From the NCBI GenBank assembly GCA_944358665.1, contig CALVRP010000061.1, positions 1-14,265 of the forward strand: DNA of 14,265 bases. The letters are read 5' to 3'. This DNA is from an uncultured Bacilli bacterium. Its GTDB lineage: Bacteria; Bacillota_I; Bacilli_A; RF39; UBA660. Below are positions 6,087-14,075 of the stretch, piece by piece (position 1 is the stretch's first letter; every line of letters begins with the position of its first letter). The notes under the pieces are model-generated. The model did not search any database and was not told the origin of the DNA. It was given only the letters and a program-made list of their open reading frames with translations. A program made the position numbers and the translations under genes.

Positions 6087-7477
6087 CCGTCCATACTCCA
6101 AGTTTTAACTTCAGTTATTTTTACTTTAACAATTTGACCCAAATATTCTTCTGAAGCTTTAACATTAACAAGCTTCATTGTTTCAGTATACCCCATTAAG
6201 TTATCACCTTTATTACTTTTTCCTTCTAATAAAACTAAAACTTCTTTATTTAAATATTTGTCATTTGCTTCTTTCGCATATTTATTAACTAAAACATTAA
6301 GTTCATGAAGTCTATCTTCTTTTTCTTTTAAAGAAATATCATCTTTCATTTTAGCCGCTGGGGTTCCTTCTCTAGACGAAAAGATAAAAGTAAACGCCGA
6401 ATCATATTTACAAGTGTTTACTACATCTAAGGTTTCTTCAAAATCTTCTCTTGTTTCTCCTGGAAAACCAACAATTATATCCGTTGTAATTGAAACATTA
6501 GGAATTTCTTTTAATTTATTAAATAATTTTAAATAGCTTTCCTTAGTATATCTTCTGCCCATTAATTTTAATATTCGATCAGAACCTGATTGTAATGGCA
6601 AATGAATATATGGCATTACATTATCATGGTTTTTGATTACATCAATCATTTTATCAGTAAAATCCCAAGGATGAGATGTTATAAATCTAACTCTTTCTAT
6701 CCCTGTCTCAGCTACAGCTTCTAATAAATCACTCATATCATAATCAGCATCTAAATCTTTACCATAAGCATTAACATTTTGGCCAAGTAAAGTAACTTCT
6801 TTGTAACCTTGACTTTTTAAATCCATTACTTCTTTTATAATGTCATTCATTGTTCTGCTTCTTTGTTTACCTCTAGTATAAGGAACTATACAATAAGTAC
6901 AAAATTTATCACAGCCATACATGATATTTACCCAAGCTTTATATTTACTATCTCTTTTAGCTGGCATATTTTCAGTAATATCACCTTCGATACTATAAAC
7001 TTCTATTTGCTTTTCACCAGCATAAACTTTTTGAAGTAAATTAGGTAAATTATCAATATTATGAGTTCCAAAAACTAAATTAAGCCAATTATATTTATTT
7101 AATATTTCATCAACAACAACTTCTTCTTGCGCCATACACCCACAAATACCAGCAATTATATTAGGCTTCGTCTCTTTTAAATGTTTGATTCTACCGATCA
7201 TTCCAAATACTTTATTATGAGCATTTTCTCTAATTGCGCAAGTATTAAGTAAAATTAAATCTGCATTTTCCATTTCATCGGTTTCCGTAAAGCTCATATC
7301 TTCTAAAATCGCTTTTATATTTTCGGTGTCGTGCTCATTCATTTGACAGCCATAAGTTCTAATAAAATATTTTTTATTTTTACCAAGCGTCTTTAAAGAA
7401 TCATCAATATGATAATCCCTAGTTTTAACAACACTATTAGTTCTTACTTTAGCTTCTTTTAAACATGGTTTTTGCAT
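6071..7477 (-). CDS. miaB: MiaB, tRNA-2-methylthio-N6-dimethylallyladenosine synthase
   Basis: This 468-residue radical-SAM methylthiotransferase adds a methylthio group to i6A37 of tRNAs reading UNN codons. The N-terminal MTTase domain (about 37-160) carries the auxiliary 4Fe-4S ligands C44 (TYGCQMNEHD), C80 (LNTCAIRENAHNKVFG) and C114 (GCMAQE). The radical-SAM motif CxxxCxxC is C189, C193 and C196 (YGCDKFCTYCIVPYTRG). LGQNVNAYG, LPLQSGSDRILKLMGRRYT and DIIVGFPGET follow. A TRAM RNA-binding domain occupies about 405-468. YGCDKFCTYCIVPYTRGKQRSR and the QNVNAYG motif point to MiaB rather than MtaB. ATG at 7475-7477 has GAAGGGA upstream. Length is in the normal range, with an N-terminal extension of about 35 residues common in Bacilli. 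Confidence 0.96.
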   Translation of the reverse strand: MQKPCLKEAKVRTNSVVKTRDYHIDDSLKTLGKNKKYFIRTYGCQMNEHDTENIKAILEDMSFTETDEMENADLILLNTCAIRENAHNKVFGMIGRIKHLKETKPNIIAGICGCMAQEEVVVDEILNKYNWLNLVFGTHNIDNLPNLLQKVYAGEKQIEVYSIEGDITENMPAKRDSKYKAWVNIMYGCDKFCTYCIVPYTRGKQRSRTMNDIIKEVMDLKSQGYKEVTLLGQNVNAYGKDLDADYDMSDLLEAVAETGIERVRFITSHPWDFTDKMIDVIKNHDNVMPYIHLPLQSGSDRILKLMGRRYTKESYLKLFNKLKEIPNVSITTDIIVGFPGETREDFEETLDVVNTCKYDSAFTFIFSSREGTPAAKMKDDISLKEKEDRLHELNVLVNKYAKEANDKYLNKEVLVLLEGKSNKGDNLMGYTETMKLVNVKASEEYLGQIVKVKITEVKTWSMDGVIVK

Positions 7478-7501
7478 AAATATCCCTTCTTTTCTTTAAT
7501 G

Positions 7502-7530
7502 ATAATACCATAATTACATATTTTTTTCAA
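7502..7530 (-). promoter_or_regulatory. miaB promoter, sigma-A type
   Basis: TTGAAA at 7525-7530, a 17-bp spacer, and TATTAT at 7502-7507 preceded by TGG (extended -10 form). The -35 lies in a 17-bp sequence that also occurs at 11848-11864. Confidence 0.8.
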
Positions 7531-7537
7531 TATAAAA
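7521..7537. repeat. 17-bp direct repeat, left copy
   Basis: TTTTTTTCAATATAAAA occurs identically and in the same orientation at 11848-11864. The two copies bracket the large surface-protein gene and its terminator. The sequence is low-complexity, so chance or promoter convergence is possible. Confidence 0.5.
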
Positions 7538-7582
7538 GCACGGCCTACCAATGAGACGGGAAAATAAGATAGGCCGTGTTTT
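7535..7582. terminator. GC-rich hairpin downstream of the surface-protein gene
   Basis: Perfect 9-bp stem CACGGCCTA/TAGGCCGTG (7539-7547 and 7570-7578) with AAAA before and TTTT after, so it can act on either strand. The loop is long (22 nt) and contains GAGACGGG. It is the most GC-rich non-coding element in the window. It most probably terminates the surface-protein mRNA, 42 bases after its stop. Confidence 0.7.
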
Positions 7583-7619
7583 ATTTATTACTGTCATTAA
7601 TATTTAATTTATAATTTCA

Positions 7620-10600
7620 TTATGAGCATCTTTCATATCCATTAGTTGGTGTATTGTTACATATAACACCTGAATTATATGTATAAGTATTTCCTTTTTC
7701 AATATATAATCCACCATTTGATGAGGTTGCCGTATTATTTGTAATATTAGCGCCATCAATAGTCATTGTGGCATCTTGCCTTAAATATATAGCACCACCA
7801 TCTTTCGCTGTATTATTTTTAATTATCCCACCATTTATAGTAATTGTTCCACCAATGCCGGCAATCGCGCCACCAATTTCATCTGTTTCTCCTTCATTGA
7901 TATTAATACCATTTTGAATAATAGCACCTTCTTCGATTAGCAAAGAAGCATCAACAACAATTAAAGCGTGATTAGTTTCCACATTATTACCATCTATTAT
8001 AATATCTTCGAGTCTTAAAGAACCATTTGTTTGATTAATAATATTGGAATTTGAATTAGTCGCACGAATTATAGAATTAGCTTCGCCGGTTTCACTATAA
8101 CTTGTAAGATTTATATTTTTATCTTCGTCTAAAGTCATTTCAGAATTCACAGTTAAGTCATCCATAACATAAATAGTAGATATATAATCTGCTTCATCGT
8201 AAGCTTTATTTAATGTTTTATAAGGTTTTTCTTTAGTACCTAAACCGGTACTATCATTACCACTATTTGAAACATATAAGCTATTACGATGAACAGTATA
8301 AGCACTAGCCACTACTTTACCAGAAGGATGCTTTATCTTAGCCACCAATGTTCCACTATCGGTAAACGATACCTTTGTTGATTCGGTAACTGTAATTTCT
8401 TCGCCGCCATCTTTTATGTATGAACAAATGTAATCTTCACCACAACCACCAGGAAATAATATATCTACATCAGTTGTTATATTTTTTTCTTCTTTAAATT
8501 GTGGCTGTGTTATATCTTTTGTTATATGATTTCCTTTTGACGAATCTGTATAACTTCCGTCATTATATACTTCCCTATATATTTCATTCTCACCAGCTAC
8601 CGATGTCACATTATTATTACTTGAACGATCAACATAATAATGCCAAACACCGATTTCTTCTAAATCATATTCTTTTCCTAAATCAACAATCACACATTGC
8701 TTCCCATCATTTACTGGTTGGAAAAACTTTGTAGTATCATCCATAATACCATCTACAATATAACTAACATCTCTTCCATCTTCTGCGGGCGAAGTTGAAG
8801 TAACCGTTGCGCCTTTAGCAACATTCACACCGTAACTTATAGCTTGGATTTCTAGCCATTGATTAGTTTCATCATGGGTTGTTCCATTAGTACAATCTTT
8901 GATATATCTAACCCTCTTTATTTTAGAACTATCAGGGCTACTTGGATCATCAATATAGGTTATTTTAGCTTTCCCATCACCACCATTATTTCCAGCAATC
9001 ATATCTGTATTTATAAAATACTTACCAGAATAATGATTAGTTTGGTTGGTGTGTGTTTCTGAGGTTTCTGATGTTATAGAATTAACGCCTGCATATCCAG
9101 AAATATATGAAGAACCACTTCCTCCGGCAAATGTTCCATTAGCTAATCCCGAAGCACCAGAACCTCCATAATAACCCGAACCGCCAGTTGCTCCTCCACC
9201 AGTTCTTGTAGATGAGGCACTCGCTCCACCATTACCAGCATATCCAAAGCCGCCAGCAGTTCCATTTGAAATCGCAACACTATATTTTGTTGGAGCAACA
9301 CCGCCACTTGTTTGAGTTGCCTTCTTTCCAATATATGGATAATATTCATCGGTTGAATCATAATACTCCTGACCTATTAAATCGCCACCATCAGTTCTAA
9401 ATGAACCACTAGCGGCAACCATGATTCTACTACGTAAAGAAGTAACATCATTCCATTCTCCAGATACTAACCTTACATCAGTAGCACCTCCACCAGTAGC
9501 TCCACATTTTCCATTACCATTATCTGTTACTATACCACCATTATTAAAGAAGGCTGTTTTTCTACATACTTCAGAATCATCACCAGTTGAACCTACATAA
9601 AAATATAAATTAGTTCCTTTTTCTAAATATATTTCGCCACTAGTATATGATCCTTTTCCGTTTGCTACAGTTTCTGAACCGGTACCGCTTTGTCCTCCCC
9701 ATAACTCTACTTTATAGTAACCATCTGCTGGGGCTGTATATGTTTGAACATCTCCAGTATATTCTAAATCAGCTTCTCTTTGCCATACTACTGTATAACT
9801 ACTTGTTACTTCATTTGTTCCATCGCTTACGGTTGCCGTTATAACTCCTTCATCAGTAAATTCTACTTCAGCAACTTCACTTTTCCATTCGTGTTCTTCT
9901 CCAGCTTCATCTGTATATGTACAAGTGTATTTATCTCCGCATCCTTCTGGAAAGTGTACAGCTACTATTATCTTACCTGCTTCTGTATATTGACTAAAGG
10001 TTGCGCCTGGCACTTTTGATGTAGATACACTATTTCCAAGTTGATATGGATCATCACTGGTTCCACTTCCACCCATTATCTTTACGCTATCTTTTAAATA
10101 TACACTAAGTTTTACTGAAGATTTTCCATTAGGTCCATAGTTATCTATAAGGCCATTGGCTATAACATAAACTACCTTACTACCATTAGATGTAGTTATT
10201 GTCCAAGCAAAATCTGTAGAATTGACTAACCAATTTGTTTTTTCACATGTTTCAACATTACCATTATTTAAACTATAAGTTCCACATTGCTCCATATTAT
10301 TATTAGCTCTCAAAAAATCACTTAAAGCTATTAAACCTATATCACCATTCGATGTCGTCTTATTTTCTTCATCTATTTGAGCATTTAAATCATTGTTCCC
10401 ATCTGTTATCTCACCAATACTCCAGTTATGAGATTCGATTTGACTTTGAGCAACACTTGTTAAACTATCATAATAATCTCCATTTAAATAAGTATTTAAA
10501 GACGCTTCATTCCAATCATTACTAGAATTATTATCCCAAGACATTTCCGTTTCTAAACTATTATTTCTAATGATTTTCATTGTTCCATCTGATTCAAGAC

Positions 10601-11741
10601 TTACTATTCGCCATAACTCATTATTAAACCATACATAGTTATCTGGTTCTGTTCCTTTATAGACGTACCTTCCTTCTTCATAATCATCTGGGTATAATCC
10701 ATCACCTTCATTAACTATGCCATTTATTAAATCAATTCCTTTACTTGTTTCTTTTTCCGCTGTTAAATTTACTCCATTTGTTACTCTAACTTGGATATTA
10801 TATGAAGTCCCTTGTTTTAATCCGGTAAATGTATATGTATTACTTACTCCATTATCTATCCAAGTCTTTCCACCATCAATACTAAATTCATATTTGCTTA
10901 TTCCACTCTCTTCATCATTTGCGATTACTACTGCCGTTATACTATTTGTGGTTGCACTTGTATTAATACTTTCTATTACTGGTGGCGTAGTATCTATCGC
11001 TTCAAATATCGCATACAACGTGATATCTTCCGTTCCCATCGTTAAATCGGTTAAACCTTCAGCAGCCTGCGCATTTGTATTCCAGCCTTTGAATTCATAA
11101 TTAGTTTTGGTTGCCGTATAACTTAAGTTGATACTTTCTCCTTCTGCGACATATTCATCCTCTGCGGTGGTACTTTCTCCCCCATTAGTAGTGTAGTCAT
11201 ATGTTACTAAATGATCTACTGTTGGTTCTATCGTTCCTTCACTATTTTGAACAAATCCTAAATCTATTGTGGTCTCTCCACTAGTTCCACTTGCATCCCC
11301 TTCATAGTTTGGATTATATTCTATTCTTACTGTTAAGGTAGCTGTTTCTCCTTTATAAAGAGACTGTCCTTTTACTAGTCCTGTACTTGTTATTTTAACC
11401 GCTTCATTATTACTATTAGTTATGCCTAAGGTATCTAATTTCGCATCAAATGTTCCGGCATTTTCTACTATAACATTATATTCTACATAGTCTCCTTTAC
11501 TATATAGATTGGCTTCTAAGTTTGCCGTTAAATCAGTATAAGTATTTTTAACATTTTCGCCAGAACCACCAGTATCACTAACTTCCGCACTTATTATTTT
11601 TATATTCCATTCACTACTTATTTCCGTATTTCCTTTGATATCTAACTGAGTTTGGAAAGCCGCGTAACCGACTCCCATCATACATACAATTCCTATTAAT
11701 ATAAATATTATTATTTTGTTGCGTTTTTTATCCCGTCTCAT
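7620..11741 (-). CDS. Large mosaic exported/surface protein (1373 residues)
   Basis: The protein starts with basic residues and one hydrophobic segment (9-29, ending VGYAAF), resembling the leaders of SipW-type substrates. Domains I infer, in order: an extracellular beta domain (30-165); an InlB_B/Listeria-Bacteroides-like repeat (178-247; EFKGWNTNA, TLYAIFE); an FN3-like domain (252-338); a DUF6273-like domain (348-568; YVWFNNELWRIV, DWNEASLNTYLN); module A with CGDKYTC (578-652); a glycine-rich domain like that of ALK-type proteins (660-930); a discoidin-like domain (940-1063; VAKGATVTS, VIVDLGKEYDLEEIGVW); module B with CGEDYIC, a copy of A (1078-1151); and a right-handed beta-helix (1153-1373; GGAIYL, TINGGIIKNNTA). 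There is no LPXTG motif, no C-terminal anchor and no enzyme motif. ATG at 11739-11741 has GAGGTGGT upstream. Adhesion or matrix function is inferred. Confidence 0.88.
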   Translation of the reverse strand: MRRDKKRNKIIIFILIGIVCMMGVGYAAFQTQLDIKGNTEISSEWNIKIISAEVSDTGGSGENVKNTYTDLTANLEANLYSKGDYVEYNVIVENAGTFDAKLDTLGITNSNNEAVKITSTGLVKGQSLYKGETATLTVRIEYNPNYEGDASGTSGETTIDLGFVQNSEGTIEPTVDHLVTYDYTTNGGESTTAEDEYVAEGESINLSYTATKTNYEFKGWNTNAQAAEGLTDLTMGTEDITLYAIFEAIDTTPPVIESINTSATTNSITAVVIANDEESGISKYEFSIDGGKTWIDNGVSNTYTFTGLKQGTSYNIQVRVTNGVNLTAEKETSKGIDLINGIVNEGDGLYPDDYEEGRYVYKGTEPDNYVWFNNELWRIVSLESDGTMKIIRNNSLETEMSWDNNSSNDWNEASLNTYLNGDYYDSLTSVAQSQIESHNWSIGEITDGNNDLNAQIDEENKTTSNGDIGLIALSDFLRANNNMEQCGTYSLNNGNVETCEKTNWLVNSTDFAWTITTSNGSKVVYVIANGLIDNYGPNGKSSVKLSVYLKDSVKIMGGSGTSDDPYQLGNSVSTSKVPGATFSQYTEAGKIIVAVHFPEGCGDKYTCTYTDEAGEEHEWKSEVAEVEFTDEGVITATVSDGTNEVTSSYTVVWQREADLEYTGDVQTYTAPADGYYKVELWGGQSGTGSETVANGKGSYTSGEIYLEKGTNLYFYVGSTGDDSEVCRKTAFFNNGGIVTDNGNGKCGATGGGATDVRLVSGEWNDVTSLRSRIMVAASGSFRTDGGDLIGQEYYDSTDEYYPYIGKKATQTSGGVAPTKYSVAISNGTAGGFGYAGNGGASASSTRTGGGATGGSGYYGGSGASGLANGTFAGGSGSSYISGYAGVNSITSETSETHTNQTNHYSGKYFINTDMIAGNNGGDGKAKITYIDDPSSPDSSKIKRVRYIKDCTNGTTHDETNQWLEIQAISYGVNVAKGATVTSTSPAEDGRDVSYIVDGIMDDTTKFFQPVNDGKQCVIVDLGKEYDLEEIGVWHYYVDRSSNNNVTSVAGENEIYREVYNDGSYTDSSKGNHITKDITQPQFKEEKNITTDVDILFPGGCGEDYICSYIKDGGEEITVTESTKVSFTDSGTLVAKIKHPSGKVVASAYTVHRNSLYVSNSGNDSTGLGTKEKPYKTLNKAYDEADYISTIYVMDDLTVNSEMTLDEDKNINLTSYSETGEANSIIRATNSNSNIINQTNGSLRLEDIIIDGNNVETNHALIVVDASLLIEEGAIIQNGININEGETDEIGGAIAGIGGTITINGGIIKNNTAKDGGAIYLRQDATMTIDGANITNNTATSSNGGLYIEKGNTYTYNSGVICNNTPTNGYERCS

Positions 11742-11768
11742 ACTACCACCTCTACTTTTATTATCTCT

Positions 11769-11812
11769 ATTATAAAAATAATTATTATATTTTTATCTAC
11801 TTTCCAACAACA
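11769..11812 (-). promoter_or_regulatory. Candidate promoter of the surface-protein gene
   Basis: Two TATAAT boxes on the minus strand (11769-11774 and 11784-11789) lie upstream of the GAGGTGGT ribosome site at about 11745-11752. The only -35-like sequence is around 11805-11811 (TTGTTG, or TGTTGT one base over), at 15-16 bp from the distal box. The proximal box has no good -35. A 10-bp palindrome, AATAATTATT (11777-11786), lies between and over the boxes and could be an operator. The sequence is so AT-rich that this remains weak. Confidence 0.4.
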
Positions 11813-11847
11813 TTTTAGCCTATATTTTCACAAAAGTCAATCCCCTG

Positions 11848-11864
11848 TTTTTTTCAATATAAAA
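11848..11864. repeat. 17-bp direct repeat, right copy
   Basis: Identical to 7521-7537 in the same orientation. It sits just upstream of the two-domain XRE gene. TATAAA (11858) and TAAAAT (11860) in and beside it are possible -10 boxes for that gene, but no -35 partner was found. Confidence 0.5.
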
Positions 11865-11881
11865 TAAATTTAGGTGATACT

Positions 11882-12334
11882 ATGGCAATCAAATTCAAAA
11901 GAATTAACGATCTTCGTGTTGATAATGACTTAACACAAAAACAAATGGCTAATATTTTAAATACAACTAGAGATGTTTATGCACAATGGGAAAGAGGATT
12001 TTGTAATTTTCCTTTAGACAAAATTAATATATTTGCTAATTTCTTTCAAACCAGTTTAGATTACATTACAGGTCTTTCTAATAATAAAATAAATTATTAC
12101 TGTAAAAAAATTGATGTAAATATTATTACAACTAGAATAAAACGTTTAAGAAAAAGGCATAACTATTCTCAAGAAAAATTATGCCAAAAAATAAATATTA
12201 AGCAAAGAACTTATTCAGGATATGAAACAGGAAGAAGTATACCTCCTTTATATGTTTTATTTTTGCTTTCACAACTTTACAATGTTTCTTTGGATTATTT
12301 AATGGGAAGAAAACAAGAAGAAGATATCAAATAA
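11882..12334 (+). CDS. Tandem XRE-family helix-turn-helix regulator
   Basis: This 150-residue protein consists of two Cro/CI-type HTH domains. The first, residues 8-64, has LTQKQMANILNTTRDVYAQWERG and ends SLDYITG. The second, residues 85-142, has YSQEKLCQKINIKQRTYSGYETGRSIPP and ends SLDYLMGR. The two resemble each other throughout, suggesting an internal duplication. A 20-residue linker joins them, and there is no extra ligand-binding or protease domain. ATG at 11882 follows AGGTGAT (11872-11878). The gene is divergent from the surface-protein gene across a 140-bp AT-rich gap that holds the control region of both. Regulation of the surface gene or itself is plausible from position alone. 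It ends 11 bases from the convergent rnjB stop, and no plus-strand terminator was seen. Confidence 0.9.
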   Translation: MAIKFKRINDLRVDNDLTQKQMANILNTTRDVYAQWERGFCNFPLDKINIFANFFQTSLDYITGLSNNKINYYCKKIDVNIITTRIKRLRKRHNYSQEKLCQKINIKQRTYSGYETGRSIPPLYVLFLLSQLYNVSLDYLMGRKQEEDIK

Positions 12335-12356
12335 AAAAAGAAGCATTATACTTCTT
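12333..12356 (-). terminator. Intrinsic terminator of rnjB
   Basis: Minus-strand AAGAAG pairs with CTTCTT (6 bp, 7-base loop), followed by a T-run that reaches the stop codon of the convergent regulator. The left arm lies within the last codons of rnjB. There is no T-tract on the plus strand. Confidence 0.7.
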
Positions 12357-13992
12357 CAATAACAATTAAAACCATTGGTTTACATTCGGTTTCTTTATAA
12401 AAATATTTTCCAACTTTATCTCTAACATCGTTTTTAATTTTAGAAAAGTCTATATGACTTTCTTTTGTATGCTCTTTTATAAGTTCTAAAGAAATTCTTT
12501 CAGCTTCTTTAATTAATTCTGTATTTTCTTTTACAAAGATAAATCCACGAGTTAATACTTCTGGTCCTGCTAATAATTCTTTAGTTTTTCTGTCAATTGT
12601 TGCCGTAATAATAACAATACCATTATCACTTAAAAGTTCTCTATCTTTAAGAACTAATTCTCCAACATCACCAGCAGCAAGACCATCAATTAAAATATCA
12701 TCCACCGGTACTTTCATACCTTTATCTATTAACTTTCCATTTTCAAAATATGCTACTTCACCATTTAATTTTAATAAAATATTTTCATCAGTCATTCCAA
12801 GTTGTTTTGCCACTTTAGCATTCTCAGCTTGATGACGATATTCACCAATTACTGGAAAATAATATTTTGGTTTCATAAGATCTAGCATTAACATCAAGTC
12901 TTCACTAGATGCATGATGTGATAAATATTTTTTCGATGATAAAGTCACAATATTAGCTCCTATTTTAGCGATTCTATCCATTAATCTAGTAGCAGTACTC
13001 TCCATACCATCTAAAATTGGTGAAGCAAAAACAATTGTATCTTCATCAGTTATTTTAACAAATTTATCATAACCCCTTGCTATTCTTTGTAAATTTGAAA
13101 ATGGTCTTTCAATTTCATCTGATACAATAATTACTACTTTTTCATCATTTACATGATGAATATTACTGATTCTTTTTCTATCAAAATCTAAATATTTTAG
13201 TTCAATCGCTTTTAAAATTACACTTTCCAATCTTTTTCCCATTATAACGACATTTCTATCTGTTGATTTAATTTCATTTAAAAGTTCTTGAATACGGTAA
13301 AGCTGCGCTTGATGAATATTATATAATATTCTACCTTGATTTTTATTTAATATTTCACTAATAATACCACTTGTTCTGTGATTTGGTGAAGTAAAACCTT
13401 TTTTATCCGCATATAATGATTCACTCATTAAACATAAAACACCTTGTTTGCCAACATAGGCAAGTTTACCAATATCTGTTTTATAATGTCCAACCATTGT
13501 TGGATCAAATACAAAATTACCCGTATAAAATATAACACCGTCTTTAGTATATAAGGCATAACCTACAGTATCTGGCACTGTATGTGTAAGAGAAATTGGA
13601 AAAATAGAATTTTCACCAAATTCAAGCTTACGATGTGGTTTTATTAAGATAAGATTATCTAAAGGTAATCCTTCAGCTTTTAAATCCTCCTTAATGATTT
13701 CCAAAGTAAACGCTGTCGCATATACTTTTAAAGTTGAAATTTCTTTTAAAATGTTCGATAGAGCTCCCATGTGTTCATCATGACCATGAGTTATAAATAT
13801 ACCTTTGACTCTACTTGCATTTTTTTTAAGATAATCATATGTAGGAATAATATAATCAATTCCCAGCATTTTATCATCCGCATACTTTAAACCAGCGTCA
13901 AAAACAAAAATATCTTTGCCCACTTCGACTATATACATATTTTTACCGTTTTCGTTTTGTCCGCCTAAAGCAAATATTTTAATTTTACTCAT
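12346..13992 (-). CDS. rnjB: RNase J family protein, RNase J2-like with degenerate metal site
   Basis: This 548-residue metallo-beta-lactamase/beta-CASP protein is of RNase J length. FALGGQNENGKNMY at the start, LIDGLAAGDVGELVLKDRELLS in the last third, and a C-terminal domain ending PMVLIVIEEV place it in the RNase J family. Several catalytic positions differ from the active J1 pattern. HxHxDH reads HGHDEH (69-74), with Glu for Asp. TGDFKFD reads TGNFVFD, with Asn159 for the ligand Asp. GSQGEP is lost (SDEIERP, about 291-297). PIHGEYR reads PVIGEYR, with Ile382 for His. H137 (HTVPD) and H360 (SHHASSED) remain. B. subtilis RNase J2, as I recall it, has similar changes (HGHDEN, PVNGEYR), so this is probably the J2-type partner of an active J1 elsewhere in the genome. 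ATG at 13990-13992 follows AAAGGAG. Confidence 0.85.
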   Translation of the reverse strand: MSKIKIFALGGQNENGKNMYIVEVGKDIFVFDAGLKYADDKMLGIDYIIPTYDYLKKNASRVKGIFITHGHDEHMGALSNILKEISTLKVYATAFTLEIIKEDLKAEGLPLDNLILIKPHRKLEFGENSIFPISLTHTVPDTVGYALYTKDGVIFYTGNFVFDPTMVGHYKTDIGKLAYVGKQGVLCLMSESLYADKKGFTSPNHRTSGIISEILNKNQGRILYNIHQAQLYRIQELLNEIKSTDRNVVIMGKRLESVILKAIELKYLDFDRKRISNIHHVNDEKVVIIVSDEIERPFSNLQRIARGYDKFVKITDEDTIVFASPILDGMESTATRLMDRIAKIGANIVTLSSKKYLSHHASSEDLMLMLDLMKPKYYFPVIGEYRHQAENAKVAKQLGMTDENILLKLNGEVAYFENGKLIDKGMKVPVDDILIDGLAAGDVGELVLKDRELLSDNGIVIITATIDRKTKELLAGPEVLTRGFIFVKENTELIKEAERISLELIKEHTKESHIDFSKIKNDVRDKVGKYFYKETECKPMVLIVIEEV

Positions 13993-14030
13993 TTTTTTCT
14001 CCTTTCTTTCGTCATAAAAAAACCTTATTA

Positions 14031-14060
14031 ATTATAACATATTTTAATACAAAAAAGCAA
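14031..14060 (-). promoter_or_regulatory. rnjB promoter
   Basis: Extended -10 TGTTATAAT (TATAAT at 14031-14036). The -35 is probably TTGCTT (14055-14060) at 18 bp, which overlaps the right arm and T-tract of the upstream terminator. The ribosome site AAAGGAG follows, about seven bases before the ATG. Confidence 0.7.
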
Positions 14061-14075
14061 ACTATGGAAGTTTGC
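14051..14075 (-). terminator. Intrinsic terminator of the diacylglycerol-kinase-like remnant
   Basis: Perfect 7-bp stem GCAAACT/AGTTTGC (14057-14063 and 14069-14075) with a 5-base loop. Six T follow on the minus strand. It lies immediately after the stop codon at 14076-14078. Confidence 0.88.

Noticed and set aside
9143..9361. Minus-strand open frame inside the surface gene
   Set aside because: It is an out-of-frame reading of the glycine-rich segment, whose repetitive codons open other frames.
10717..11100. Plus-strand 127-residue open frame antisense to the surface gene
   Set aside because: It has no ribosome site or recognisable family and mirrors the FN3-like/InlB_B coding region.
628..13992. 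Alternative genetic code with TGA as Trp, as in Mollicutes
   Set aside because: Trp is TGG where checked, and the conserved genes are full length under the standard code.
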